A stretch of DNA of 64,000 nucleotides from Acidithiobacillus ferrooxidans ATCC 23270 (GCF_000021485.1 NC_011761.1:2262001-2326000); one strand, 5' to 3'; positions 27,608 to 37,464 are shown, counted from the stretch's first letter. Notes: generated from the letters alone by a model not told the origin. A program made the numbers and translations.

Positions 27608-28777
27608 ATGACGACAAACCCCTCCAACAGCGGTAATGTCTTCGTCCGCAGCATCGGGATGGATGCACGCAAAGAAGCCGTCTTCCGCATGGCTTTCAAG
27701 ATGTTTACCCGGCGGCATTATCAGTTGCTGGACGCCGGTGACGCGCAAACGCCCGCAGTGGTCATTATCGATGTGGATGGTATGGACGGTATGGCCATCG
27801 CGCGGCGGTTGCATGAGGAGCAGCCGGAACAGCGTATCCTGCTGACCAGCGTTTCCGCGCACCCTGGCAGTATTTTCCCGGTACTGCAGAAACCCATACG
27901 GATGGAAACCCTGTTCCCCGCACTGGAGCTTCTGCTGAATGATAGCCCCGCTCCGGCTAAGCCAGCAGGAAGGAGCAGCGCAACCGTCATGCCCATCCGG
28001 CCCGACGTCGCGATCTCTTCGCCATTCGCGTCCGTTGCGGCACCACCTGCGGCCAACCCAGCGTCGGCCCCTGCTCCCAAACCTGTCGCACCGCCAGCCG
28101 CCGCACCACGCCCGACACCCCAGCTACGCGCTGAAGACGTACGTCATTTCAACCCTCAGGCTGGACTGCTGGGACTTTTGCAGATCGTCCGCCGCGACCA
28201 GTCGCCCGCCATCATCGTGGACGATCGGCAGCAGGTTATTCTGCGCTTGGACCCGGTGACAGATCAGGCCATTCTGCTGACGGACGACGCAACCCTCAGG
28301 TCCATGGCACAGGAGGAGCACCCACGGCTGCAAATGCGCGCCCCCGCCGACACGGATATCCCTGCCCATGCATCTGTACGGCATCTCACCCTTCCATCCC
28401 TGCTCTGGCAAGTGGCTGCGTGGACTGCTGACGGGCGCCTCATTCAGCAACTGCAGATCAACGCCCCAGTCCAACTGAAGCAATGGCCCAACCTCACGCG
28501 CCTGACCATGTTGCCTGACGCCCTGCGTCTGGCGGCGTTTCTGGCCCGTTCTCCGGCGTCTCCGGCATTGACGGTGAAGATGTTGCGCGTCGCGCCCTCC
28601 GACCTCTTCAACTTTCTTGCGGCCGCAGATAGCCTGGGGTTGTTGCGCTATAACACGGCGGAAAACCCTGACAACCGCATCCGGCCTGCGTCCGCGAATG
28701 CGCCGGAGGCTGCTGAAATACCTGCAGCAAAACGGAGCTTTCTGGGCCGTCTCCTTGCCCGTATTGCAGGGCTGTAA
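27608..28777 (+). CDS. Receiver-like protein with C-terminal unknown domain
   Basis: 389 residues from the ATG at 27608, just 9 bases after the preceding stop. The N-terminal 110 residues look like a degenerate response-regulator receiver: VVIIDVDGMDGMAIARRL holds the expected aspartate strand and LLTSVSAH the switch serine/threonine, but the acidic pair is not obvious. A Pro/Ala-rich linker (about 115-175) leads to a C-terminal domain of about 200 residues that I do not recognise, ending KRSFLGRLLARIAGL. No DNA-binding motif is seen. It may act as a protein-interaction regulator for the downstream GTPase. Confidence 0.6.
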   Translation: MTTNPSNSGNVFVRSIGMDARKEAVFRMAFKMFTRRHYQLLDAGDAQTPAVVIIDVDGMDGMAIARRLHEEQPEQRILLTSVSAHPGSIFPVLQKPIRMETLFPALELLLNDSPAPAKPAGRSSATVMPIRPDVAISSPFASVAAPPAANPASAPAPKPVAPPAAAPRPTPQLRAEDVRHFNPQAGLLGLLQIVRRDQSPAIIVDDRQQVILRLDPVTDQAILLTDDATLRSMAQEEHPRLQMRAPADTDIPAHASVRHLTLPSLLWQVAAWTADGRLIQQLQINAPVQLKQWPNLTRLTMLPDALRLAAFLARSPASPALTVKMLRVAPSDLFNFLAAADSLGLLRYNTAENPDNRIRPASANAPEAAEIPAAKRSFLGRLLARIAGL

Positions 28778-28836
28778 GACACGACCGGGATTTTTCCCCG
28801 GTAAAGATCAAAAGATCATCTGTAAGGAGCCGTGTG

Positions 28837-29403
28837 GTGAGAGAAGACAATAAAATCATTTTTACCGGTCCTGTTGGCGTAGGCAAAACAACGGCCATTG
28901 CGGCATTGTCGGATATTCCGATCATCTCCACCGATGCCCAGGCCTCGGATATGACACTGAATCGCAAGGGCCACACCACCGTCGCGATGGATTACGGCGT
29001 GTTGAAGCTGGATGAGGGTGCCAAAATTCACCTGTACGGCACTCCGGGCCAGGAACGTTTCGACTTCATGTGGGATATCCTCACCACCGGCGGCCTGGGC
29101 CTCATTCTGATGCTCGACAACACCCGCCCCAACCCCAGAAAAGACCTGCATTTTTTTCTTCATGCCTTCAAGGACTTCATTGTCGATGTCCCGGTCGTCA
29201 TCGGGGTTTCGAAAACGGATATCCAGACGCAGCCCCAGATAGCCGACTACGTCGACATGCTCCCGGAGGCGACTGCGGACCTGCGGATGCTCAATCCCAT
29301 TCCTCCAATTTTTGAAGTGGATGGCCGCAACAAGGACGACGTAAAGAATCTGGTCATGGCGCTGCTGTACTCCATTGATCCGGGCATCGGGGATCCGTTA
29401 TGA
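28837..29403 (+). CDS. Ras/MglA-like small GTPase
   Basis: 188 residues from the GTG at 28837, seven bases from AAGGAG; a GTG one codon earlier is possible. The P-loop is GPVGVGKTT (residues 11-19). Switch region and Walker B are KIHLYGTPGQERFDFMW, and the G4 motif is SKTD in place of NKxD. This matches the bacterial small GTPases encoded with roadblock proteins, related to MglA and Rab/Arf. It overlaps the next gene by four bases. By analogy it may control polarity or motility. Confidence 0.82.
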   Translation: MREDNKIIFTGPVGVGKTTAIAALSDIPIISTDAQASDMTLNRKGHTTVAMDYGVLKLDEGAKIHLYGTPGQERFDFMWDILTTGGLGLILMLDNTRPNPRKDLHFFLHAFKDFIVDVPVVIGVSKTDIQTQPQIADYVDMLPEATADLRMLNPIPPIFEVDGRNKDDVKNLVMALLYSIDPGIGDPL

Positions 29404-30038
29404 GTATCGAACTGGTCGCCACGAACACGGATATTTACGGTGAGGTGACACCCGCCGGGGCTTTTTATGCCACATCCAGTCCGCGTCAGGACGAAAACCG
29501 GACCATCCTCCTCCACGTTTTACGGCAAGGACACCGGGCGCCCTTCAGCGCCAGCACCGCACAGCACTGGACTCAGGCGGCGAGCGAAGAGGCAGCCCTG
29601 CGCAGCATCTTCCGCCTGCAGCGACTGGGTATGTTGCGGGGCACGGCACGTCCGCGCCAACGGGAGGATCAGCGGCTGGAAGACGCCTTACCGCCTCTCC
29701 TCGCGCAACTTTCGGATATACAGAAAACCCTCCTCGCCGATGAAAATGGCTTTTATCTCGCGGCATCGGGCTACACCCATGAAGCCGCAGAAGAACTCGC
29801 CGGGCTTTCGGCCGATCTGCTGTCCCTGCAGTCCAGACACGACCGTCTGCTGAAAAACAACCTCCGCGTCAACACGGAAACCTGGGGGTTGATCGATCCG
29901 GCGGGGCGCTCCGAGCTGGGATTCTGGCCGCTATTTATCGGTCAGCAACATTTCATGCTCGTCATCAGCGGTACCCCTCGCCTGCAGGATCAATCCTTCG
30001 TTACACTGGTGCAGGACCTGGACACACGTTACCGCTAA
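29400..30038 (+). CDS. Roadblock/LC7-like hypothetical protein
   Basis: 212 residues. The start overlaps the GTPase stop (ATGA), so the pair is coupled. A C-terminal segment (IQKTLLADENGFYLAASGYT followed by a helix and PLFIGQQHFMLVIS) has the layout of a divergent roadblock/LC7 domain. The N-terminal part (about 1-90) is unrecognised, with a helical HWTQAASEEAALRSIFRLQ region. As a coupled partner it could be a GAP or scaffold for the GTPase; this is inferred. Confidence 0.6.
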   Translation: MSIELVATNTDIYGEVTPAGAFYATSSPRQDENRTILLHVLRQGHRAPFSASTAQHWTQAASEEAALRSIFRLQRLGMLRGTARPRQREDQRLEDALPPLLAQLSDIQKTLLADENGFYLAASGYTHEAAEELAGLSADLLSLQSRHDRLLKNNLRVNTETWGLIDPAGRSELGFWPLFIGQQHFMLVISGTPRLQDQSFVTLVQDLDTRYR

Positions 30039-30083
30039 AACAACATCTTTTTCACAGACCCCGATGTAATTCAGGAGAACAAA

Positions 30084-30446
30084 ATGCGTGAAGAAATGCT
30101 CAAATCCATCCTCAGTGACCTGAACGGGTCTTCTGCGGACATCGAGGCCTCAGCCGTGATTTCCACCGACGGCCTCACCATCGCCTCACTGCTTTCTTCG
30201 ACCATGGACGAAGACCGGGTAGGGGCCATGGCGGCGGCGATGCTTTCCCTGGGCGACCGCACCGCCGCAGAGCTGGCGCGGGGTGAACTGGAGCAGGTCA
30301 TGATCAAGGGCGATAACGGCTACGTTCTGCTCATTCATGCCGGCCCCGATGCAGTCCTCACGGTCATAGCCCGAAAAGAAGCGAAGCTTGGGCTGGTCTT
30401 TCTCGACGCCAAGCGGGGAGCTGCGGGGATCGCCGAGCTGCTTTGA
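30084..30446 (+). CDS. Roadblock/LC7 domain protein (MglB-like)
   Basis: 120 residues, one complete roadblock domain: IEASAVISTDGLTIASLL, a central helix DEDRVGAMAAAMLSLGDRTA, then GYVLLIHAGPDAVLTVIA and an end helix. Roadblock proteins such as MglB act as GTPase-activating partners of MglA. It is the last gene of the FimV-like/GTPase cassette, 45 bases after the preceding gene, with an AGGAG site. Confidence 0.85.
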   Translation: MREEMLKSILSDLNGSSADIEASAVISTDGLTIASLLSSTMDEDRVGAMAAAMLSLGDRTAAELARGELEQVMIKGDNGYVLLIHAGPDAVLTVIARKEAKLGLVFLDAKRGAAGIAELL

Positions 30447-30535
30447 GGCCGTCGGGGCTACGCAGACTTGCAGGCGCCCTTCACAGGGCTGGCCGCGTTG
30501 GGCCATAATGCGCAAAATATCTGCCCGAGACCCCT

Positions 30536-31420
30536 ATGACTTTTCAGGAAATCATCCAGCGGCTGCAAGGCTTCTGGGCCGATCAAGGCTGTGTTCTGCT
30601 CCAGCCCATGGATATGCCGGTAGGTGCCGGAACCTTCCACCCCGCCACCTTTTTGCGGGCCATCGGCCCAGAACCATGGCGGGCTGCTTACGTACAGCCC
30701 TCCAGGCGTCCCACGGACGGCCGTTATGGGGACAATCCCAATCGTCTCCAGCACTACTACCAGTTTCAGGCGGTGCTCAAACCAAACCCGGTGAACCTGC
30801 AGGAACTCTACCTCGAATCGCTGGCGGCCCTCGGTATTGATTCCGGGGTCCAGGATATCCGTTTCGTCGAAGACGACTGGGAGTCCCCAACCCTGGGGGC
30901 CTGGGGGCTGGGCTGGGAGGTCTGGCTGAATGGCATGGAAGTCACCCAGTTCACTTATTTCCAGCAGGTGGGCGGTCTGGATTGCCATCCCGTGATGGGC
31001 GAGGTCACCTATGGTCTGGAACGACTGGCCATGTACCTGCAGGGCGTCGAAAGCGTCTATGACCTTGTGTGGACCCCGAACGTACTCTACGGGGACGTAT
31101 TCCATCAGAACGAAGTGGAACAATCGCGCTATAATTTTGAACTGGCGCCCGTGGAAGACCTCTTTCAGCGCTTCGACCAGGCGGAAAAAGACTGTCACGC
31201 ATTGCTGGCAGCCGAACTCCCTTTACCCGCCTACGAACGGGTGCTGGACTGCTCCCATACCTTTAACCTGCTGGACGCACGCCATGCCATCGGCGTCAAC
31301 GAGCGCGCTCGATTCATCGGCCGCGTCCGTACGCTTGCGCGAGGTGTGGCCGAGCACTACGCCGACGCCCGTGCCGCCCTCGGCCACCCCCTGCTGAGGA
31401 GCCAAGATGTCAGCGCCTGA
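30536..31420 (+). CDS. glyQ: Glycine--tRNA ligase alpha subunit
   Basis: 294 residues of the bacterial alpha2beta2 type, with the [20 protein letters not shown] start, [25 protein letters not shown] and [20 protein letters not shown] motifs. It overlaps glyS by 14 bases. It begins the glyQ-glyS-gmhB-plsC operon. Confidence 0.97.
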   Translation: MTFQEIIQRLQGFWADQGCVLLQPMDMPVGAGTFHPATFLRAIGPEPWRAAYVQPSRRPTDGRYGDNPNRLQHYYQFQAVLKPNPVNLQELYLESLAALGIDSGVQDIRFVEDDWESPTLGAWGLGWEVWLNGMEVTQFTYFQQVGGLDCHPVMGEVTYGLERLAMYLQGVESVYDLVWTPNVLYGDVFHQNEVEQSRYNFELAPVEDLFQRFDQAEKDCHALLAAELPLPAYERVLDCSHTFNLLDARHAIGVNERARFIGRVRTLARGVAEHYADARAALGHPLLRSQDVSA

Positions 31421-33491
31421 AGATCTCCTGCTGGAACTGGGTTGTGAAGAGTTGCCCGCGCGGGAACAAATGCCCCTCCAGGACGCCGCGACCGGGATCA
31501 TAGGCCAACTGCTCGATGCGGCAGGATTGCAGTTTGGGAGCATTCATGGCTATGTCACGCCGCGACGGCTCGCTCTCTGGATCAAAGACGTCTCCCGGCA
31601 GAGCCTGCCGCAGGAGACCCTACGCCGCGGCCCCCTCGTGGCGCGCGCCCGTGATGCCCAGGGCAAGCCCACGGCGGCGGCGGAGGGCTTTGCCCGTTCG
31701 TGTGGGGTCAGCCTGGACGACCTGCTCACCCTGGAGACCGAAAAAGGCCCCGTCCTGGCCTGGCGAGAGGTCGGCACGGCGCAGGACAGCCATGCGCTGT
31801 TACCCGAGATCGCCAGCAGACTGGTCACCAGTCTGCCCCTGCGCAAACGCATGCGCTGGGGAGCTGGTTCTGACAGTTTCCTGCGTCCGGTACGTTGGCT
31901 TTTGCTGCGTCAGGGCGGTCAGGTGCTGGACTGGAAGATGTTCGGTCTGGATGCCGGCGGCGAGAGCTTCGGACATCGCGTCCATCATCCCCAGGCGGTG
32001 CGGATCAGCACGCCTGCCGGTTACGCCGGATCCCTGCTGCAGGCAAAGGTGATGGTGGATTTCGCCGAGCGCCGCGCGCACATTTCCGGTAAAATGGCCG
32101 CCCTGGCAGACGAAATGGCCGTCACTCCGATCCTGCCGGAGGCCTTGCTGGACGAGATCACCGGACTCAACGAATGGCCGGTCGTTCTCGCTGGCAGCTT
32201 CGCCGCGGACTATCTGCGGGTGCCCGAGGAAGCGCTGATTACGGTCATGATGCAGCACCAGCGTTATGTCCCCCTGCGCGGTCGGAATGAGCGCCTGGTC
32301 CCCCATTATCTGTTCGCGGCCAACCTCCACAGCCGGGATACGCAGGTCGTCATCGATGGAAATAACCGGGTACTGCGTGCCCGCCTCGCGGATGCTGCCT
32401 TCTTTTGGGATCAGGATCGCCAGATCTCCCTGCAGACACGACGGGCCGCACTCGCCGGGGTGCTGTTTCAGGACGGCCTCGGCAGCATTTTGGATAAGAC
32501 CGTGCGTCTGCAGGAGCTTGCCGCAGCCCTCTCACCGCAGTTCGCGGTGGATGCGGGTGACATGAACCGCGCCGCGGCACTCTGCAAAAGTGATCTGCTC
32601 AGCGGTTTGGTGGGCGAGTTTCCGGAACTGCAAGGCATCATGGGCGGCCACTACGCCCGGCATGACGGGGAAAACAACCGTGTTGCCACAGCCATCGCCC
32701 AGCATTACCTGCCCAGTGGGCGCGATGACGAAATCCCGGCGGATGCGCACGGTCAGTGCTTGGCCATCGCCGACAAGCTGGATACCCTCTGCGGTTTTTT
32801 TGCCATCGGCAAAGTACCTACCGGGGACCGCGATCCCTTTGCCCTGCGCCGCGCGGCGCTGGGGGTGCTGCGGATCGTGCTGGATGCCGGAGTGCCCCTG
32901 AACCTGGATGAAGCGGTAACCCGCACGCTGGCCGCTTATGGTGGTGCCTTCGCCAGGAATCGGACGGAGATTCGGAGCGCGATACTCGACTTTTTTCAGG
33001 ATCGGATGCGGGTCTATTTCAGGGAGGAGGGCTTCCGCGCCGACCAGATCGCCGCCGTGCTCAGCCGCCAGCCCCACGAGCCACTGGACGCACGCCAGCG
33101 TCTCGAAGCCCTCGCCCTTTTCCAGGCGGAGCATGCGGCGGCAGATGCCCTCGCAGCGCTGATCAAACGGATCAACAATCTGTTACGCAAAGAAGTGATC
33201 TCCGGCGACTGGCCCATAGATCCCCAATACTTTATGGACCCGGTAGAGAACACACTCTGGGACTACTGGCAGGCCCTGGAGCAGCCCCTCCATGCGCAGC
33301 TTGCGGAACGTCGCTATACCGCGGCCCTCGGGCTGCTCGCAGGCCTGCGCCCCGCTGTCGACCAATTTTTTGATGGGGTCATGGTCCTGGCCGAAGATCC
33401 GGTGCTGCGCCAGAACCGCCTGGCGCTGCTGGCCAGGCTTCAGGAAGCGTTCCTGCGCATTGCCGACTTCTCGCAGTTGCAGGGGGCCTGA
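31407..33491 (+). CDS. glyS: Glycine--tRNA ligase beta subunit
   Basis: 694 residues, normal for the family. It begins [13 protein letters not shown] and contains [21 protein letters not shown] and [18 protein letters not shown]. The stop overlaps the gmhB start by one base (TGATG). It works with GlyQ; the beta chain carries the tRNA-binding parts. Confidence 0.97.
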   Translation: MSAPEDLLLELGCEELPAREQMPLQDAATGIIGQLLDAAGLQFGSIHGYVTPRRLALWIKDVSRQSLPQETLRRGPLVARARDAQGKPTAAAEGFARSCGVSLDDLLTLETEKGPVLAWREVGTAQDSHALLPEIASRLVTSLPLRKRMRWGAGSDSFLRPVRWLLLRQGGQVLDWKMFGLDAGGESFGHRVHHPQAVRISTPAGYAGSLLQAKVMVDFAERRAHISGKMAALADEMAVTPILPEALLDEITGLNEWPVVLAGSFAADYLRVPEEALITVMMQHQRYVPLRGRNERLVPHYLFAANLHSRDTQVVIDGNNRVLRARLADAAFFWDQDRQISLQTRRAALAGVLFQDGLGSILDKTVRLQELAAALSPQFAVDAGDMNRAAALCKSDLLSGLVGEFPELQGIMGGHYARHDGENNRVATAIAQHYLPSGRDDEIPADAHGQCLAIADKLDTLCGFFAIGKVPTGDRDPFALRRAALGVLRIVLDAGVPLNLDEAVTRTLAAYGGAFARNRTEIRSAILDFFQDRMRVYFREEGFRADQIAAVLSRQPHEPLDARQRLEALALFQAEHAAADALAALIKRINNLLRKEVISGDWPIDPQYFMDPVENTLWDYWQALEQPLHAQLAERRYTAALGLLAGLRPAVDQFFDGVMVLAEDPVLRQNRLALLARLQEAFLRIADFSQLQGA

Positions 33492-34030
33492 TGGGGCAGA
33501 TCGTCATTCTGGATCGTGACGGCGTGATTAACGAGGACAGTAACGCTTATATCAAATCGCCCGCAGAGTGGCGCCCCATCCCCGGCAGTCTGGAGGCCAT
33601 AGCGCGACTGAACCGTGCCGGTTACCAGGTAGTGGTGGCCACCAACCAGTCCGGTGTGGGACGGGGGCTTTTTGATATCCGCACCCTGACCGCTATCCAC
33701 CAGCGCATGCGTCAGGAACTCGCCGCCGCAGGCGGCCGGATCGATGCCATTTTTTTCTGCCCCCATGCTCCGGAGGCAGCATGCGCCTGCCGTAAACCGG
33801 CGCCGGGTCTGTTTCAGGAAATACAGGAGCGGCTGCAAATCTCGCTGGATCAGGTTCCCGCCATTGGTGACAGTATGCGCGATCTGCTCCCGGCGCAGGA
33901 AGCGGGCGCACGACCCATGCTGGTACTGACGGGGAAAGGTCAAGACGCGCGCCTCGAAGCACGGGCCGCAGGCTTTCCCATCTTCGCTGACCTTACCGCG
34001 GCGGTACACGCCATTCTCGGCTTTCCATGA
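33491..34030 (+). CDS. gmhB: D-glycero-beta-D-manno-heptose-1,7-bisphosphate 7-phosphatase
   Basis: 179 residues, HAD superfamily. The nucleophile motif is ILDRDGVINEDS (residues 5-16). The zinc-binding loop is CPHAPEAACACRKP, and the last motif is AIGDSMRDL. It makes ADP-heptose precursors for lipopolysaccharide core. The order glyS-gmhB-plsC is common in beta/gammaproteobacteria and Acidithiobacillia. Coupled at both ends by overlaps. Confidence 0.95.
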   Translation: MGQIVILDRDGVINEDSNAYIKSPAEWRPIPGSLEAIARLNRAGYQVVVATNQSGVGRGLFDIRTLTAIHQRMRQELAAAGGRIDAIFFCPHAPEAACACRKPAPGLFQEIQERLQISLDQVPAIGDSMRDLLPAQEAGARPMLVLTGKGQDARLEARAAGFPIFADLTAAVHAILGFP

Positions 34031-34755
34031 TACGCAGCATCCGCAGCGCATTGTTCTATGGGGGCTTTACGATCTGGACGCTGATCTGGGCGATTTTCAG
34101 TCTAGCCGTAGCACCATTGCCGCTGTCGGCGCGGGTCTGGGCCAGTCGTTTATGGGCGCGCGCTGGCGTCGGCTGGCTCCATTGGAGTTGCGGCCTGCGT
34201 TATCGGGTTTCCGGTCTCGCCAATATTCCCGCCACACCTTGCGTCATCGTCGCCAATCATCAGTCGGCGCTGGAAACCCTGCTCTTTTGGTGCATCTTCC
34301 CGCAACTCTCCTTTGTACTGAAAAAGGAACTCTTCCGCATCCCGGTGATCGGCTGGGGCCTGCGTCTGGCCTGGCCCATCGGGATCGACCGCAACGGGGG
34401 CAGAGAAGCCCTGCTGCAGGTGATTGAACAGGGAAAACTCCGGCTGGCTGCGGGCTTTCATGTGGTCATTTTCCCGGAAGGCACCCGCCACCCCTGCGGC
34501 ACCGTCGGCCCCTTCAGCAGCACCGCTGCCGGGCTCGCCATCCGTGCTCAGGCCCCCCTTCTGCCGATCGCTGTGAATAGCGGGTGTTTCTGGCCGCGTA
34601 CAGACTGGCGAAAATGGCCGGGGGTCGTCGAGGTGCGTATCGGCCCCGCGCTACCCCCCGCAGGTAAGGCGGGGTCCCTCAACCAGCAGGCGCACGACTG
34701 GATTACGGCTGCAATTGCGGAGATGGGGACGAGGCCTGCCGCAAAAGCGCTTTGA
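34027..34755 (+). CDS. plsC: 1-acyl-sn-glycerol-3-phosphate acyltransferase
   Basis: 242 residues. An N-terminal membrane segment (about 12-32) precedes the acyltransferase motifs NHQSALETLLFW (HX4D variant with E) and FPEGTRHPCG. It makes phosphatidic acid. It overlaps gmhB by four bases, and its last 53 bases overlap the convergent ATP-grasp gene. Confidence 0.93.
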   Translation: MIRSIRSALFYGGFTIWTLIWAIFSLAVAPLPLSARVWASRLWARAGVGWLHWSCGLRYRVSGLANIPATPCVIVANHQSALETLLFWCIFPQLSFVLKKELFRIPVIGWGLRLAWPIGIDRNGGREALLQVIEQGKLRLAAGFHVVIFPEGTRHPCGTVGPFSSTAAGLAIRAQAPLLPIAVNSGCFWPRTDWRKWPGVVEVRIGPALPPAGKAGSLNQQAHDWITAAIAEMGTRPAAKAL

Positions 34756-35611
34756 CCAGCGTACCCGCGATATCCTGCCCCGTAACCGCTTCGATGCCTT
34801 CCAGGCTGGGGACGGGGTTCACCTCCAGCACCAGAGGCCGCTGATCTTCGGCCAGCATGATATCTACTCCGGCGAAGCCCAGGCCCAGGGCAGCCGCCGA
34901 CCGGCGGGCAATGATGGCGAAATCTTCGGGCAGATCGGGCAATGCCGACGCCCGCCCCCCGCAATGCAAATTGCTGCGAAAATCCTCGGCAGATGCCTCC
35001 CTGCGCATGGCCGCAATGACCCTGCCGAACAGTACGATCACGCGGATATCCTGGCGCCCGCTGAGAAAGCGCTGCGCCATCGCCTCGTGCTGCAGATGGA
35101 GGACGGTATCCAGCATGCCCCGCGCAGCGGCAGGTGTATCTGCCAGACTGACACCCACCCCCTGCGAGCCGCTGAGTAATTTATGGACCAGCGGCATTCC
35201 CAAGAAGGAAACCGCCAGATCGCGCTGCCCCGCCTGGGTGAAGTAGGCGGTTTGCGGTACGGCAACGCCCGCCGCCGCCAGGACCTGAAGGGAGGCAAAT
35301 TTATCCCGGGAAAGCTCTAACGCCTCTGCACTATTGAGGCAGCAACTTCCCTCCCCGGCAAAATAACGCAGCAGACGTGCTCCCAGGCGCGTGATTGGAG
35401 TGCCCACCCGCGGAACCACCGCCGCACAGGGTGCCAGAGGAGAGGATCCATAATAAAGCGCGGCCTGCGTGTCATGGAGCATCAGCAAACACTGTTCAGG
35501 CTGAAGCAGGACCGGTTCGGCGCCCGCAGCGACAACCGCAGCCAGCAAGCGGCGGGTCGAATAGAGCTCCGCATGGCGCGAAAGAATGGCTACGCGGGGC
35601 ACCGCAACCAT
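34703..35611 (-). CDS. RimK-like ATP-grasp ligase
   Basis: 302 residues. The N-terminal pre-ATP-grasp domain (VAILSRHAELYSTRRLLAA) is followed by the ATP-binding segment HKLLSGSQGVGVSLAD, a metal-binding end LVLEVNPVPSLEGIEAVTG and FAGVDIML. This is the RimK/alpha-L-glutamate ligase family; the substrate (ribosomal S6, a cofactor or a peptide) cannot be read. It follows the 106-residue gene by two bases, so these are one operon. The 3' end runs 53 bases into plsC on the other strand. Confidence 0.88.
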   Translation of the reverse strand: MVAVPRVAILSRHAELYSTRRLLAAVVAAGAEPVLLQPEQCLLMLHDTQAALYYGSSPLAPCAAVVPRVGTPITRLGARLLRYFAGEGSCCLNSAEALELSRDKFASLQVLAAAGVAVPQTAYFTQAGQRDLAVSFLGMPLVHKLLSGSQGVGVSLADTPAAARGMLDTVLHLQHEAMAQRFLSGRQDIRVIVLFGRVIAAMRREASAEDFRSNLHCGGRASALPDLPEDFAIIARRSAAALGLGFAGVDIMLAEDQRPLVLEVNPVPSLEGIEAVTGQDIAGTLVKALLRQASSPSPQLQP

Positions 35612-35613
35612 GC

Positions 35614-35934
35614 CTAGGCTACATCCTCATGGAAACTGAGCAGGGGCAACTCGCCGTGCCCGATGGATCGCTCGATGAAACCTGCCCGTCCCGGCGACCG
35701 CTGCTCCAGCGCCGTCCTTGCCAGGGCCGGCGCACCGCTGATCGCGGCAAAGAGTACCTCCAGTTCCCAGGGATCGACCCGCAGCGTCCCAAAGGGGTTA
35801 TCCCGCGTGGCCGGACGCCAGAAGAGATTCGGCAACCATCCTTTGTTGCGCACTGCGGGGGCCAGATAAAACGCCCGACAACGTGCGGCTACCTCCGCTG
35901 GCGCGGGAATCGGGATCACATCCAGGTTTTCCAT
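35614..35934 (-). CDS. Small hypothetical protein, paralogous to the gene at 37648
   Basis: 106 residues from the ATG at 35934, which has an AAAGGGG site four bases away; an in-frame ATG at 35988 lacks one. Its C-terminal half (DPWELEVLFAAISGAPALA, then RSPGRAGFIERSI and LPLL) aligns with the small protein at 37648-37944 (KVDTCELEVMLSAAALTDS, then REPGRAAFIQRQV and RPLL). The two flank the orphan hdrB copy. No known domain is recognised. It probably forms an operon with the ATP-grasp ligase. Confidence 0.72.
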   Translation of the reverse strand: MENLDVIPIPAPAEVAARCRAFYLAPAVRNKGWLPNLFWRPATRDNPFGTLRVDPWELEVLFAAISGAPALARTALEQRSPGRAGFIERSIGHGELPLLSFHEDVA

Positions 35935-35949
35935 AATACCCCTTTCAAG

Positions 35950-35984
35950 TCGTTGCCGATGCGGGTCGCCACCCACGGCAACGA
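35950..35984. repeat. Inverted repeat in the divergent region before orphan hdrB
   Basis: Nine-base arms (35950-35958 and 35976-35984, TCGTTGCCG and its complement) enclose 17 bases that themselves contain a GGGT/ACCC pair. It lies 16 bases before the minus-strand 106-residue gene, so it could be an operator or a leader hairpin. Confidence 0.6.
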
Positions 35985-36000
35985 TCATAAAGCCATTTGC

Positions 36001-36029
36001 TTGGCAACGGAATCATTGTGGAGCATAGT
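36001..36029 (+). promoter_or_regulatory. Candidate sigma-70 promoter of orphan hdrB
   Basis: TTGGCA (36001-36006) and CATAGT (36024-36029) are spaced by 17 bases, 83 bases before the hdrB copy. The -35 matches five of six consensus bases and the -10 four of six. Confidence 0.45.
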
Positions 36030-36111
36030 GGTCAACTATTCACATGGGGGGTACAGTTTGTTCCACGGTGTGTATTCCAGTTCAGGGGCTTGATGCCCAA
36101 GGAGTCAATCT

Positions 36112-37464
36112 ATGAAGGACGACAACAACAGCACGCAACAGGGCGTGGCAGGTCACGGCGCCTTTTTTCAGGACACGAATCTTTCGGCGAATGAGGCGGA
36201 AACGGCTACGGCCTGGGTGCGCAGCCATGTGGACCGCCGCAGCGTCGATCTGGGCGAGCGCATGGACGATATCCGCGACCATATGTGGGAACTGGAGAAG
36301 GAAGGCGAGATCATCGTCCATCGCATCAATCCCGAACATCGTGCGGAAACGGTGCAGACCCTCTATGGTTGGGATAAAAAGATCCCCACCAACAACCTTT
36401 GGCACCACAAGAGCTGCGGACAGTGCGGCAACATCCCCGGCTATCCCACCAGCCTCATGTGGTTCATGAACAAGCTGGGCATCGACTACCTCGACGAGAC
36501 CGACCAGACCTCCTGCACCGCCTGGAACTACCATGGCTCCGGCATCGGCAATGTGGAGTCCCTGGCCGCCGTCTTCCTGCGCAACTTCCATCAGGCCTAC
36601 GTCTCCGGCAAGCAGCACGGCTTCGAGAACGGCCACTTCTTCCCCTTGGTGCACTGCGGCACCTCCTTCGGCAACTACAAGGAGATCCGCAAATACCTCA
36701 TCGAGTCCGCCGAACTGCGGGAGAAGGTCAAGAAGATCCTCGGCAAACTGGGCCGTCTGGTGGACGGCAAGATCGTCATCCCCGAGGAAGTGGTCCACTA
36801 CAGCGAATGGCTGCACGTCATGCGCAACCGCATCGCCAGCGAATTGCAGACCATCGACATGAGCAACGTCCGGGTCACCGTCCATGCCGCCTGCCACTAT
36901 TACAAGATGGTGCAGGAAGACGCCGTCTACGACAACACGGTGCTGGGCGGTAATCGTACCGCTGTCGGCACCTCTGTCGCCCAGGCGCTGGGTGCCCAGG
37001 TCATCGACTACTCCACCTGGTATGACTGCTGTGGCTTCGGGTTTCGGCACATCATCTCGGAGCGCGAGTTCACCCGCAGCTTCTCCATGAACCGCAAGAT
37101 CAAGGTGGCGCGGGAGGAAGCCAGGGCCGACGTCATGATCGGCATCGACACCGGCTGCATCACCACCCTGGACAAGAACCAGTGGATCGGCAAGGCCCAC
37201 GACATGAACTACAGTGTTCCCATCATTGCCGACGTCCAGCTCGCGGCCCTGGCCTGTGGCGCCGATCCCTTCAAGATCGTGCAGTTGCAGTGGCATGCTT
37301 CGCCCTGTGAAGATCTGGTGGAAAAGATGGGCATCAGTTGGGACAAGGCCAAGGCCGATTTCCAGGATTATCTCAAGCAGGTGGAACAGGGCAATGTGGA
37401 ATACCTCTACAACCCTGAATTGGCCATCAACCAGAACATCAATATGAAGATGGCTTCCGCCTGA
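36112..37464 (+). CDS. hdrB: Orphan HdrB paralogue (second copy of HdrB1)
   Basis: 450 residues, nearly identical to HdrB1 at 9088-10431. The same cysteine elements are kept (CGQCGNIPGYP, HAACHYYK, YDCCGFGF, GIDTGCITT). Differences cluster in the first 110 residues and near the C-terminus; the middle 140 residues differ by only one or two. It has a good AAGGAG site and its own terminator, and no hdrA or hdrC beside it. It may replace HdrB1 in the complex under other conditions or be a fresh duplicate. It is flanked by two related small proteins. Confidence 0.92.
   Translation: MKDDNNSTQQGVAGHGAFFQDTNLSANEAETATAWVRSHVDRRSVDLGERMDDIRDHMWELEKEGEIIVHRINPEHRAETVQTLYGWDKKIPTNNLWHHKSCGQCGNIPGYPTSLMWFMNKLGIDYLDETDQTSCTAWNYHGSGIGNVESLAAVFLRNFHQAYVSGKQHGFENGHFFPLVHCGTSFGNYKEIRKYLIESAELREKVKKILGKLGRLVDGKIVIPEEVVHYSEWLHVMRNRIASELQTIDMSNVRVTVHAACHYYKMVQEDAVYDNTVLGGNRTAVGTSVAQALGAQVIDYSTWYDCCGFGFRHIISEREFTRSFSMNRKIKVAREEARADVMIGIDTGCITTLDKNQWIGKAHDMNYSVPIIADVQLAALACGADPFKIVQLQWHASPCEDLVEKMGISWDKAKADFQDYLKQVEQGNVEYLYNPELAINQNINMKMASA

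Noticed and set aside
36082-37296. 404-codon minus-strand open frame
   Set aside because: Antisense shadow of the orphan hdrB gene, with low-complexity Asp/Val/Gly composition and no ribosome site.
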